Notes: generated from the letters alone by a model not told the origin. A stretch of 21,921 nucleotides of DNA from JAEZKC01 sp046538945 (GCA_046538945.1 JBKHHW010000043.1:1-21921); one strand, 5' to 3'; positions 1 to 7,977 are shown, counted from the stretch's first letter. Program-made: numbers and translations.

Positions 1-210
1 AAAGCCTTCCGATGTGTACCTTCCGATAAGACCATCAGTCACCCGGTGATAATATTGCAGCTGATCGTGATCCAAAAGCACTATTATGGTACTGATGCCA
101 TGCTGCTTTACAAGTTGAATGAATCGGGATACCTCCGACTCTTCAACCAACCGGGAGGGATAGCCGGGTCTGCACGATCGATAAAGACTGGCGGTAACTT
201 GTGTTATCAT
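1..210 (-). CDS. Tyrosine / dual-specificity phosphatase-like protein, N-terminal part (cut by window edge)
   Basis: The minus strand is open from an ATG at 210 to the window edge, giving 70 residues. The start MITQVTASLYRSCRPGYPS and the following segment, an amphipathic helix then GISTIIVLLDHDQLQYYH, resemble the N-terminus of bacterial protein-tyrosine/dual-specificity phosphatase-family proteins, in which a 'LYRS.RPGYPS' opening is followed by a GI-x-x-I-I-x-LL strand. The catalytic HCxxGxxR loop would lie outside the window, so activity cannot be judged. An AGAAGA purine stretch precedes the ATG. The ATG is 22 bp past the stop of the upstream WYL regulator on the same strand, so co-transcription is likely. 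The family call rests on recognition of the N-terminal pattern only. Confidence 0.65.
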   Translation of the reverse strand, partial: MITQVTASLYRSCRPGYPSRLVEESEVSRFIQLVKQHGISTIIVLLDHDQLQYYHRVTDGLIGRYTSEGF

Positions 211-232
211 ACCGTTTCTTCTGAAAACAGGG

Positions 233-1198
233 TCAGTATTTCTCCGCCGCCGCCCTCAAAATCTCCCCCACCTCCCGCCTCAGCTCCTCCGGACCCATCA
301 CTTCCGCATCGCTTCCCCACCGAAGCACATCCATGATAAGCTCCCGGCTTTCTCCGTAGGGGACCTGCAGCAGATATGTACTCTCGTCAAGCCATTCGCC
401 CTTCTGCTTTGGGTGCCACTCCTGGGTGGAAACCTCGCGGGCGGCGATGCCGGTGAACCTGATTTCCGCGGTACCTGCAGCCGGTCCGGTGAAAATCCCG
501 TAGGCTTCGCCGTAAAAACTTTCCAGTTGCTCTCTGGAGATCTCTTTACAGGGATCATTCAGAGGTACGGCGGTGACCACCCTGTTGAGAGCGAATTCCC
601 GCAACCCGCTTGATTTATGACAGTAGGCATCGAGGTACCAGTTGTCGCGGTAACGGATGAGCGCCTGAGGAGAAACGGTGCGCTCCCGCGGATGCGCTGC
701 GCCAAGGCTGTGATAGAGAAGCTGCAGTCTGTTTCTGTGCAGTACCGCACCAGCAGCGGTGAGGAACAGTTCAGGATCAGTTTTTCGATTGGCAATGGAT
801 ATGACCTTGAAGCGGCCCTTGAGATCCCTGACAGGAACATCCCTGCTTTCAAGGACCTTTTCCAGGCGGGCCCGGAACGCGGCGAAAGCATCGCAAAGAA
901 AGCCTCTTTGAAGCCCCTCGGCGATGCTTTCCATATATATGAGCGCCTCGAGTTCCTCGGTTCTGAACCAGAGCCCCGGAAGCTCGAATGTGGTGCCGTC
1001 CTTTGTTTCGTATCGGTAGCCGCCATACTTCCTGCTGAACACCAGAGGTGCGTTGAATTCATCCCGCAGAACCCTGACCAGCCGGTCGAAAGTGACCGTG
1101 GGCACCTCAAGCTCCCCGGCCAGTTCCTTGCGGGATCTGTAAGAACGGCTGGAGGAGAGAATACGGTGTAAAGCAACTACATTCTGCCACTGAGCCAT
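233..1198 (-). CDS. WYL-domain transcriptional regulator (HTH-WYL-WCX), full-length copy
   Basis: The 321-residue length fits standalone WYL regulators. Residues 1-65 form a DeoR-like winged helix, with a recognition region around RKELAGELEVPTVTFDRLV and a wing ending in GGYRYE. The WYL domain follows, with its signature at about 186-207 (DNWYLDAYCHKSSGLREFAL, then NRV). The C-terminal part (about 240-318, with LLQVPYGESRELIMDVLRWG) is WCX-like. Such proteins bind DNA and sense nucleic-acid or nucleotide ligands; the ligand here is unknown. The start is supported by AAGGA eight bases upstream. It probably forms an operon with the phosphatase-like gene that follows. The first 174 codons and 173 bp of upstream DNA are duplicated exactly at 6406-7104. 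Confidence 0.9.
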   Translation of the reverse strand: MAQWQNVVALHRILSSSRSYRSRKELAGELEVPTVTFDRLVRVLRDEFNAPLVFSRKYGGYRYETKDGTTFELPGLWFRTEELEALIYMESIAEGLQRGFLCDAFAAFRARLEKVLESRDVPVRDLKGRFKVISIANRKTDPELFLTAAGAVLHRNRLQLLYHSLGAAHPRERTVSPQALIRYRDNWYLDAYCHKSSGLREFALNRVVTAVPLNDPCKEISREQLESFYGEAYGIFTGPAAGTAEIRFTGIAAREVSTQEWHPKQKGEWLDESTYLLQVPYGESRELIMDVLRWGSDAEVMGPEELRREVGEILRAAAEKY

Positions 1199-1371
1199 GA
1201 GTCTGATCCTTGAAGCGTGAAATGAGTGCGGTACAGCCCCCTGTTTTTAAAATCGTTTTGCAGCGGATTGGTTGTAAAGGGGTTTCTATGAATTCCCGGA
1301 GTGGCCTCTGGCAGGCAGCTTTTATCGCCTGCCCAAAGGCCTGTCATTCGCGCCCGTTCTCCTGGCTCAGC
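673..1371. repeat. 699-bp exact direct repeat, copy A (inside and upstream of the intact WYL gene)
   Basis: Bases 673-1371 match 6406-7104 with no difference that I could find by eye. The match begins at AAACGGTGCGC and ends at CTGGCTCAGC, with unrelated sequence on both sides of each copy. It covers codons 1-174 of the WYL gene plus 173 bp upstream. The two copies are 5034 bp apart and enclose the FN3 gene. Confidence 0.95.
1303..1341. repeat. Hairpin element upstream of WYL gene (copy A)
   Basis: GGCAGGC (1310-1316) pairs with GCCTGCC (1327-1333) around a 10-base loop. An outer GGCCT/AGGCC pair (1303-1307 with 1337-1341) extends the stem past a small internal loop. It lies about 105-140 bp before the WYL start and could be a regulator site or a REP-like hairpin. 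No T-run follows, so it is not a terminator. Because it lies inside the 699-bp repeat, a second copy is at 7036-7074. The words GCCTGCCCAA and GGCAGGCAG recur in opposite order in the hairpin at 21691-21718. Confidence 0.55.
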
Positions 1372-1750
1372 CTGTAACAGCTGTCTCAACGACCGGCACA
1401 CATAATCATCCGCCAAAAAAATGTAAAGATTTTCGACGATTTTAAGGAAAACATTACACCCACAGAATACTTTGGGTAAAAGCACACGTCAGCTATCATA
1501 GTTTTCCGATCGGCATGCTTTTTGCTTTTGTGGGCCGCTAAAAAAAGGATCGTCGAAATTTTACCCACGACAGATTCGCTTTACGGGAAGTAATTGCATT
1601 CTGCATCGCTGATACTGCCATTTTCAGCCATCATCCAGGTGTCCCGGAATTATGGAAGTTTCTGAAATATGAAGGGGGGGGGAACAACCTGCTTGGTTTT
1701 TGATCTGACTTTGTGATTTTACCACACAATAATTTACAAGGAGATGTTGT
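1372..1750. other. Gene-free stretch upstream of the FN3 gene
   Basis: No convincing gene was found. It holds an imperfect inverted repeat, TTTCGACGAT (1431-1440) against ATCGTCGAAA (1549-1558), with the flanking GTAAA/TTTAC also mirrored. It also has a run of nine G at 1674-1682 and a good ribosome binding site AAGGAG at 1738-1743. I did not find a convincing promoter. Confidence 0.5.
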
Positions 1751-4700
1751 ATGCACCTATGGAAGTTTTGTCTTCTGGGTCTTTTTACATTCACCACTGT
1801 GTTTGCTGATCACGTGTACGAGGACTTCGAAAACGGAGTCAGTGGTTGGTATTTCTATGATGACAATGCGGATGAAGGCGATTCTCGAATAGAGAGCCAT
1901 TACGGACTTGATCCTGATGGAACTTACTTCATGACCGAGGCTTTTACTCCGGGGTATAATTCGGAAAACTGTGGTATACTGGATTATTATCTGGGAACAG
2001 AGCTTAACTGCTGGGTGGGAATCGGCCACGAAACAGACGATACACTGGATCTGCGGGGAACAACACATTTTCAATTTGATGCCAAAGCGGATAAAAACAC
2101 TCCGATTTCATTCAGAGCGAAGATCTCCACTGTTACAGACTACGACTATCATCAGACCAAAATAGATATTACGGATGAGTGGCAAACATTCACCATAGCA
2201 ATAGATGATTTTGAACAGCAGAATTGGTCTGGAAATGGAACCATACCTTTCGATCTCAGCCAGTTCATAGGTTTTGAATTCGGCTTAGATGGCTTCAACA
2301 ACACTATGGGAACCAACGGACAGATCTATCTTGACAACTTCGTAATTAAAGGAGATCCTGCTCAGTACCGCCCCCCAGAGCCACCTGAGATGGTTTCACC
2401 TTCAAACGAACAGCACTGGGTTTCCATAGAACCCGACTTCATCTGGAACAAACAGAACAGTGCACATTTCTATAATATCCAGTTATCCTCTTTTGAAGAT
2501 TTCTCAGTACTGATCGTAGATGAAAACTGCACCGACACTGTATACTCAGTTGATGATCCACTGAGTACGGCCACCACTTACTACTGGCGTGTCAGGGGAG
2601 AGAATGATTACGGAACAGGAGAATGGGGAGCATATCACAGCTTCACCACCACAAGCGAACCCGGACAACCCCAACTTCTCTCACCCGATGATGCCGATTT
2701 TGTCACCAGTGTCACCCCCCTTCTTCAATGGGACGATGTAGACGGAGCGGAAACATACACTGTGAAAATAGCAGAAGATGAATCATTTACAGCTGTACTT
2801 GAAACGGAGACTACAAACCAGAGTTCCTATACTGTAAAATCAGCACTGGAGAACAGCAGCACCTATTACTGGCGGGTACAGGCGCATAACAGTGTAGGAG
2901 ACAGCGAATACTCCTCGATTTGGAGTTTTTCCACCCCGGTACTGCCTTCACCTCCGGATCTGCTATCACCGATTAATGCCGCAACAGGTGTAATGCGCCC
3001 GGTGGAATTCAGATGGGATGAAGCTTCTGATGCAGAAACCTACACTTTGCAGTATTCAACCAGTGATGATTTCGCTATGGCGGAAACTGTCACCGATATC
3101 GCAAATACCGACACCTCGCTGGCCAGCTTTGAATACAGCACGGATTATTACTGGCGGGTGAGAGGAGAAAACGCAAACGGCAGCGGCTCGTGGTCTTCTC
3201 CGCAAAGCTTCACCACTCAAATCGCCCCTCCCCCCATTTCGGTTCTTCTCTCACCTGAAAACGGTGCCAAAGATATTCTCTTTCCGACTACGCTAATATG
3301 GGAGGATTTACAAACAGCCGAAGGGTATACAGTTGAGCTCTCTACCAGCTTTGATTTCAGCAAACTCGTCCTGGAAGAAGATGTTCAGAGCGGCAATTCA
3401 CTGATTATTTCCGAGCTGGAACCCAACACTTCGTACTACTGGCGGGTACGAGGATACAATGCGGGAGGCCCGGCAAATAAATGGGCTTTACGAGTGTTCA
3501 CAACCGCGGGATACCCGGATGCTCCGGAACTTACCTCTCCAGCAGATCAGGAAACAGCAGCCTCTCTCAGACCTGAACTGCAGTGGGAAGAACTGCAGAC
3601 TGCCGCGAGCTATAAAATTGAGATATCCACCGAAGAGGATTTCTCCAATACCATTGTTTCAGAAAACGTGCCTGTAGCAAATTTCAGCTTGAATGATTAC
3701 GAGGGCGACATTAGCAACAGCACGACCTACTACTGGCGAGTGTCTGCCGTGAACAACGTCGGAGAAAGCGACTTCTCCGAAATCCGAAGTTTCATAACCC
3801 CCGCTCCGCCGGAGGCTCCGCTACTGGTTTCGCCCACTGACAACAGCACGGATATTTCCGCAAAAGCCTCTTTAAAATGGAATAAAGTGGGCGAAAGTTA
3901 CTACCAAATCGAGATCCGCACCCAGGACAGAACAATTGAAACAACTGTTCATGACACCATGTTATCTTACAATTTTGACTACAACTCTTCTGTATACTGG
4001 AAGGTGCGTACAGTTAATCAGAACGGGACAAGCGCCTGGTCCGAAGAGTGGGAATTTACTACAGAAGGAGCTCCGCCCGCTTCTCCCCGAATTACATTTC
4101 CGGAAAACGAGGAGGAGGGACTTCCAGTCAATCTGACTCTGCAGTGGGAAGCAACAGAAGAGGCCACCGGCTACCATGTGCAGGTTTGCGGAAATAATTC
4201 GTATACAACAATTGTAGTTGAGGATTCCACTGCAGCAACCGAGTATTCAATATCCGCACTCGACACCTCCAAAACATATTTCTGGCGGGTCAGAGCTTAT
4301 CACACAAGTGCGGGACCCTGGAGTGAAAGCGATTTCAGGACTGCGGGACTTCCCGTTGCTCCAATTCTCATCTCACCTGCCAATGAAGCACCTGTTGAAA
4401 ACCTCAATCCTACACTCAAATGGGCATCACTGATTGGTGCAACCTCCTACACGGTAGAGATTGCAACAGACACTCTTTTTAAACAAACGTTGAGTTCGAA
4501 GAGCGTTGAAGCGACCTCATGGACTACAAACGATCTGTTAAGCAACACGACCTACTTCTGGAGGGTTTCTGCAAGCAACAGCATTGGAGATGGGCAGTTT
4601 TCACGGTTCCGTTCCTTTACCACACCTTCGACTCTGGGAAAGCCGGTTCTGGCCGCGCCTGAAAACGGAAGTACTGTGCCTATCACTATTGAGCTTGAAT

Positions 4701-6334
4701 GGGAAGCAGTAGCCGAAGCTACCTCCTATTGTCTGAAAATAGCAAGCGACAACACGATGACTACCTACATTGTAGACGAGTGCGGTCTTGCGTCCACCAG
4801 TTATTCGCTTTCAGAGCTGGATTACGGCACTTCATACTACTGGCAGGTGAAAGCGGCGAATACCACCGACAGCAGCGACTGGACGGTTGCAAGAAGTTTC
4901 ACAACCATACCGGCACCTCCGGCGGCTCCCATCCTTTCGGTTCCTCAGGATGAGGCGGAAGTGCCCAGCCTGACTCCATCCGTAAGCTGGGATGTAGTGC
5001 CTTCGGCACTGTCATATACAGTGGAAGTATGCACCTCTGAAACTTTTTCGGAAAATGTGATAAGCAGAGAAGTTTCTGTAAACGAAATCGCTCTTGCCGA
5101 GTTGGTAAACGGAAGAACGTATTACTGGAGAGTATTCGCGGAAAACAATACCGGAACAAGCGAACCGTCCACAGTGTGGAGTTTCAAGACCGCAGTGCTT
5201 CCTCCTGCGCCTGCACTTGCTTTTCCTGGGGATGACTCAACCGGAATAGCAATTCCCGCAGTACTGAGCTGGGATGAAATCTCCGATGCGGCCTCATATC
5301 AGATCCAGGTTTCGGCAGATCAAGACTTTACTAATATCATAGTCGACTCTGCCGAGATGGAGATGACCACTCTTGAAACAGACGTTCTTGACTATTCTAC
5401 TGAGTATTTCTGGAGGGTCAGGGTGATGAACGCAGTCGGAAACGGTTCGTGGTCCGAGGCGTACAGTTTCACCACTCAGATAGCTCCACCGGATGCACCC
5501 GCACTGGTCGGTCCATCCAATCAAGCTGAAGGTATAGAAGTGGATTGTAGGTTTATCTGGAAACAGGTTTCAGACGCAGAAAACTACTCACTGCAAATCA
5601 GCGAATCGGAGGATTTTTCCGATACCGTTGTTAACATAGATGCCATCACCGATTCGTTCACTATTGTTACCCAACTCCAGAATAACACTGAGTACTACTG
5701 GCGAGTCAGTGCACATAATGAAAGCGGCATGGGAGAATGGTCTTCGGTGTGGTCTTTTGTGACAATTATTCCCGCTCCCGAAACGCCAATGCTGATTACC
5801 ACGGGTATCGATACACTGAAAGTGGCATCATTCACTTCCAAGTGGAACAAATCCGGCCCCGAGGTTACCAAATATGAGATCCAGGTTGCGAATGATTCAT
5901 TGATGAAAGATACCCTGTTTACTCACAAAGCTTTAACAGACACGGTGTTTGAGGTCACTGAGCTGGAAAACGAAACTGTGTACTGGTGGAGAGTGCGTGC
6001 CTACAATGACGCCGGTTGGGGTGAATTCAGTGATCCGGCTAAAATCGTGGTAAACAGACCGATAGTACCTGTTATTCCCGCCGATTTTTCCGTAACCCTG
6101 TCAGGAGCAGCTCTTCAGAGAGGAAAAGTGAAGTACGGAATTCCGGAAAAATGCAGAGTACGTATGGTAGCATACGATATCAGAGGCCGTGTAGTCAGAA
6201 CATATTTGTCAAAAGTACACTCCCCTGGAAACTACTCTGTTTTTGTTGATCCGAATTCACTTTCAGCTGGTAAATACTTCATCATTTTTTCAGCTGGAAA
6301 ATACAGACGCACAATGTCTCTTATTGCACACTAA
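1751..6334 (+). CDS. Secreted 13x fibronectin type III-like repeat protein with C-terminal sorting domain
   Basis: The protein has 1527 residues. An N-terminal signal peptide probably ends after A19 (VFA-DH). Residues 20-205 (YEDFENGVSGWYF... then YLDNFVIKGD) look like a beta-sandwich carbohydrate-binding domain of the CBM11/CIA30 or galactose-binding type. Thirteen FN3-like repeats follow (about 208-1430), each starting near 'P-x-x-P-x-L-x-SP', with 'L-x-W' in the middle and ending 'T-x-YYWRV-x-A-x-N...SFTT'. The last 80 residues (KVKYGIPEKCRVRMVAYDIRG..., LSAGKYFIIFSAG) match the pattern of T9SS type A sorting domains. No catalytic domain is visible, so binding, adhesion or scaffolding outside the cell is the inferred role. 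AAGGAG seven bases upstream supports the ATG. It is monocistronic, with a strong terminator 27 bp after the stop. Confidence 0.9.
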   Translation: MHLWKFCLLGLFTFTTVFADHVYEDFENGVSGWYFYDDNADEGDSRIESHYGLDPDGTYFMTEAFTPGYNSENCGILDYYLGTELNCWVGIGHETDDTLDLRGTTHFQFDAKADKNTPISFRAKISTVTDYDYHQTKIDITDEWQTFTIAIDDFEQQNWSGNGTIPFDLSQFIGFEFGLDGFNNTMGTNGQIYLDNFVIKGDPAQYRPPEPPEMVSPSNEQHWVSIEPDFIWNKQNSAHFYNIQLSSFEDFSVLIVDENCTDTVYSVDDPLSTATTYYWRVRGENDYGTGEWGAYHSFTTTSEPGQPQLLSPDDADFVTSVTPLLQWDDVDGAETYTVKIAEDESFTAVLETETTNQSSYTVKSALENSSTYYWRVQAHNSVGDSEYSSIWSFSTPVLPSPPDLLSPINAATGVMRPVEFRWDEASDAETYTLQYSTSDDFAMAETVTDIANTDTSLASFEYSTDYYWRVRGENANGSGSWSSPQSFTTQIAPPPISVLLSPENGAKDILFPTTLIWEDLQTAEGYTVELSTSFDFSKLVLEEDVQSGNSLIISELEPNTSYYWRVRGYNAGGPANKWALRVFTTAGYPDAPELTSPADQETAASLRPELQWEELQTAASYKIEISTEEDFSNTIVSENVPVANFSLNDYEGDISNSTTYYWRVSAVNNVGESDFSEIRSFITPAPPEAPLLVSPTDNSTDISAKASLKWNKVGESYYQIEIRTQDRTIETTVHDTMLSYNFDYNSSVYWKVRTVNQNGTSAWSEEWEFTTEGAPPASPRITFPENEEEGLPVNLTLQWEATEEATGYHVQVCGNNSYTTIVVEDSTAATEYSISALDTSKTYFWRVRAYHTSAGPWSESDFRTAGLPVAPILISPANEAPVENLNPTLKWASLIGATSYTVEIATDTLFKQTLSSKSVEATSWTTNDLLSNTTYFWRVSASNSIGDGQFSRFRSFTTPSTLGKPVLAAPENGSTVPITIELEWEAVAEATSYCLKIASDNTMTTYIVDECGLASTSYSLSELDYGTSYYWQVKAANTTDSSDWTVARSFTTIPAPPAAPILSVPQDEAEVPSLTPSVSWDVVPSALSYTVEVCTSETFSENVISREVSVNEIALAELVNGRTYYWRVFAENNTGTSEPSTVWSFKTAVLPPAPALAFPGDDSTGIAIPAVLSWDEISDAASYQIQVSADQDFTNIIVDSAEMEMTTLETDVLDYSTEYFWRVRVMNAVGNGSWSEAYSFTTQIAPPDAPALVGPSNQAEGIEVDCRFIWKQVSDAENYSLQISESEDFSDTVVNIDAITDSFTIVTQLQNNTEYYWRVSAHNESGMGEWSSVWSFVTIIPAPETPMLITTGIDTLKVASFTSKWNKSGPEVTKYEIQVANDSLMKDTLFTHKALTDTVFEVTELENETVYWWRVRAYNDAGWGEFSDPAKIVVNRPIVPVIPADFSVTLSGAALQRGKVKYGIPEKCRVRMVAYDIRGRVVRTYLSKVHSPGNYSVFVDPNSLSAGKYFIIFSAGKYRRTMSLIAH

Positions 6335-6356
6335 TATTCAGAAGTAGTTAATTTTC

Positions 6357-6387
6357 AAAAAGCTGCCCGATACCGGGCAGCTTTTTT
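6357..6387 (+). terminator. Intrinsic terminator of the FN3 gene
   Basis: The perfect 9-bp stem AGCTGCCCG (6361-6369) / CGGGCAGCT (6374-6382) has an ATAC loop, an A-tract before it and a six-T run after it. The A-tract means it may also stop minus-strand transcription coming from the truncated WYL copy. Confidence 0.93.
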
Positions 6388-6397
6388 GTATCTGCTC

Positions 6398-6931
6398 TTA
6401 TTTATAAACGGTGCGCTCCCGCGGATGCGCTGCGCCAAGGCTGTGATAGAGAAGCTGCAGTCTGTTTCTGTGCAGTACCGCACCAGCAGCGGTGAGGAAC
6501 AGTTCAGGATCAGTTTTTCGATTGGCAATGGATATGACCTTGAAGCGGCCCTTGAGATCCCTGACAGGAACATCCCTGCTTTCAAGGACCTTTTCCAGGC
6601 GGGCCCGGAACGCGGCGAAAGCATCGCAAAGAAAGCCTCTTTGAAGCCCCTCGGCGATGCTTTCCATATATATGAGCGCCTCGAGTTCCTCGGTTCTGAA
6701 CCAGAGCCCCGGAAGCTCGAATGTGGTGCCGTCCTTTGTTTCGTATCGGTAGCCGCCATACTTCCTGCTGAACACCAGAGGTGCGTTGAATTCATCCCGC
6801 AGAACCCTGACCAGCCGGTCGAAAGTGACCGTGGGCACCTCAAGCTCCCCGGCCAGTTCCTTGCGGGATCTGTAAGAACGGCTGGAGGAGAGAATACGGT
6901 GTAAAGCAACTACATTCTGCCACTGAGCCAT
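6398..6931 (-). pseudogene. Truncated duplicate of the WYL regulator (N-terminal half only)
   Basis: Residues 1-174 are identical to the WYL regulator at 233-1198. The match stops at ...HPRERT and three unrelated codons (V-Y-K) lead to a TAA at 6398-6400. The copy keeps the winged-helix DNA-binding domain, the SD and 173 bp of upstream DNA, but lacks the W-Y-L signature and the WCX domain. If expressed, the fragment could occupy the same DNA sites as the full protein without ligand control; this is inference, and it may simply be debris. Absence of any substitution means the duplication is recent, maintained by gene conversion, or artefactual. Confidence 0.9.
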
Positions 6932-7104
6932 GAGTCTGATCCTTGAAGCGTGAAATGAGTGCGGTACAGCCCCCTGTTTTTAAAATCGTTTTGCAGCGGA
7001 TTGGTTGTAAAGGGGTTTCTATGAATTCCCGGAGTGGCCTCTGGCAGGCAGCTTTTATCGCCTGCCCAAAGGCCTGTCATTCGCGCCCGTTCTCCTGGCT
7101 CAGC
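6406..7104. repeat. 699-bp exact direct repeat, copy B
   Basis: This is the second copy of 673-1371, in the same orientation. Its left edge falls 18 bp after the T-run of the FN3 terminator. Its right edge is followed by sequence (from 7105) unrelated to that following copy A. Confidence 0.95.
7036..7074. repeat. Hairpin element upstream of truncated WYL copy (copy B)
   Basis: This is identical to the hairpin at 1303-1341 because it lies inside the 699-bp duplicate. GGCAGGC pairs with GCCTGCC and an outer GGCCT/AGGCC pair extends the stem. Confidence 0.5.
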
Positions 7105-7216
7105 GTTTATCAAAGTTGATGGTGCGGGAGGGATTTTCATAAAGGATATACTTTACTATGTGTAGATATGCTTAAGGTATTCAGATCCGGAGATGACCAC
7201 GTCTCGACCCCTCTAT

Positions 7217-7513
7217 TCAGCTTTCCTGCCCGCGGAACGCTTCCGAAAGGTTCCATTTGTTCGCCAGCCGTCTTCTGATCTCATCCATGTCCGCAACCAG
7301 ACTGTCCCCGCTCTCGAGCAGTACCGTAACGGAGTTTTTGAAGAAAACTACATGGAAAACGTCATCAAGCATGAACTGAGGCTGGCCGGCACTCCCGCCG
7401 CTGTTTCTTTCCGTAATCCACAGCTTCTTGTCCGAGTTGAGCAGCAGGATGTGGTCCTGCCCCGCCTCGACAACTTTCTGCACGGTGATGACTGTCTCTT
7501 TTTTGTCCTGCAT
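7217..7513 (-). CDS. Small protein of unknown function (98 aa)
   Basis: I do not recognise this family. The 98-residue product is soluble-looking, with short beta-type segments (HILLLNSDKKLWI, VFHVVFFKNSVTVLL) and a charged C-terminal helix (MDEIRRRLANKWNLSEAF). AAAGGA seven bases before the ATG gives a good ribosome binding site. It follows a second small gene by about 70 bp on the same strand, so the two may be co-transcribed. A longer plus-strand open frame covers the same DNA but lacks a properly spaced ribosome site and has an unnatural composition. Confidence 0.6.
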   Translation of the reverse strand: MQDKKETVITVQKVVEAGQDHILLLNSDKKLWITERNSGGSAGQPQFMLDDVFHVVFFKNSVTVLLESGDSLVADMDEIRRRLANKWNLSEAFRGQES

Positions 7514-7585
7514 CGGCTATCCTTTCAGGTTGAAAACGGTTTATCAAGCGCGCCCCTTCGGGTGGGAACGGACCGGCATGCTTTT

Positions 7586-7777
7586 TTACAGCAGAGTTTT
7601 CAGAAGATTCCCCTTCCCGATCATCCGATTCGAGGAATCCTTAGTGATATTTATCTCCGGGTCATAAGTACCTTTCAGACGATCCGAACGGTCCCTTATT
7701 TCAAGCTGACCGTTACTCAAGGTACGAATCTTCCCGATCACTCTGCTCTGCCTGTCCCGCAATACCTGCTCCGGCAT
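7586..7777 (-). CDS. Small beta-flower-like repeat protein (63 aa)
   Basis: The 63-residue product has short repeating units of the form (D-R-x-G/S-R-x-x-G-x-I/Y): LRDRQSRVIGKI, IRDRSDRLKGTYD, KDSSNRMIGKG. This spacing resembles the 4-/5-fold beta-flower small-protein families, whose role is poorly known. The start at 7777 is chosen because AGGAGG stands five bases upstream. An in-frame ATG 13 codons earlier (7816) has its AAGGA directly abutting it and is less likely. It is upstream of, and probably co-transcribed with, the 98-aa gene. The family assignment is tentative. Confidence 0.6.
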   Translation of the reverse strand: MPEQVLRDRQSRVIGKIRTLSNGQLEIRDRSDRLKGTYDPEINITKDSSNRMIGKGNLLKTLL

Positions 7778-7856
7778 ACTATCCTCCTGTTCAGAATCGA
7801 AAGGTCTCTCTTCCATTCCTTATCACTATGGCAGAAGAATCAAATTACCATTTCAG

Positions 7857-7875
7857 ATTATCATATTCTGATAAT
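7857..7875. promoter_or_regulatory. Perfect AT-rich dyad, possible operator for the small minus-strand genes
   Basis: ATTATCA (7857-7863) and TGATAAT (7869-7875) form a perfect inverted repeat with a 5-base centre, 80 bp upstream of the beta-flower-like gene and 327 bp upstream of the divergent GLUG gene. The symmetry and AT content suit a repressor site. The regulator is unknown. Confidence 0.4.
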
Positions 7876-7958
7876 TCCGGATTTTTTCGGCCCTCTTTAT
7901 ACATCATACTAATAATACCCTGTTCTGAGATGAATGTAAAGGGATCTGGAGAAGAAAA

Positions 7959-7976
7959 CGTGTATCATAATACACG
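7959..7976. promoter_or_regulatory. Perfect dyad CGTGTAT-N4-ATACACG
   Basis: Seven-base arms with a CATA centre form an 18-bp near-palindrome between the divergent small genes and the GLUG gene. It could be an operator or a small hairpin. No T-run follows. Confidence 0.35.
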
Positions 7977-7977
7977 C

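Noticed and set aside
46..336. 96-codon plus-strand frame at the left edge
   Set aside because: The Pro/Ser-rich end is the antisense of the WYL C-terminus, and the first part is antisense to the phosphatase-like frame.
617..1171. 184-codon plus-strand frame antisense to the WYL gene (with a partial duplicate at 6386-6904)
   Set aside because: It is the antisense of a clear WYL regulator; its repetition only reflects the 699-bp duplication.
1751..6334. The FN3 repeats as an invasin/adhesin of a type V or type I system
   Set aside because: There is no C-terminal beta-barrel, LPXTG motif or glycine-rich type I signal; the C-terminus fits a T9SS-type sorting domain instead.
673..7104. Insertion sequence or composite transposon made by the 699-bp repeats
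   Set aside because: The repeats encode a WYL regulator fragment, not a transposase, and I saw no terminal inverted repeats or target duplications at their edges.
7193..7912. 239-codon plus-strand open frame over the two small minus-strand genes
   Set aside because: Its GGAG abuts the ATG with no spacing, the product has no recognisable fold or motif and looks like an antisense reading, while both minus-strand frames have well-spaced ribosome sites.
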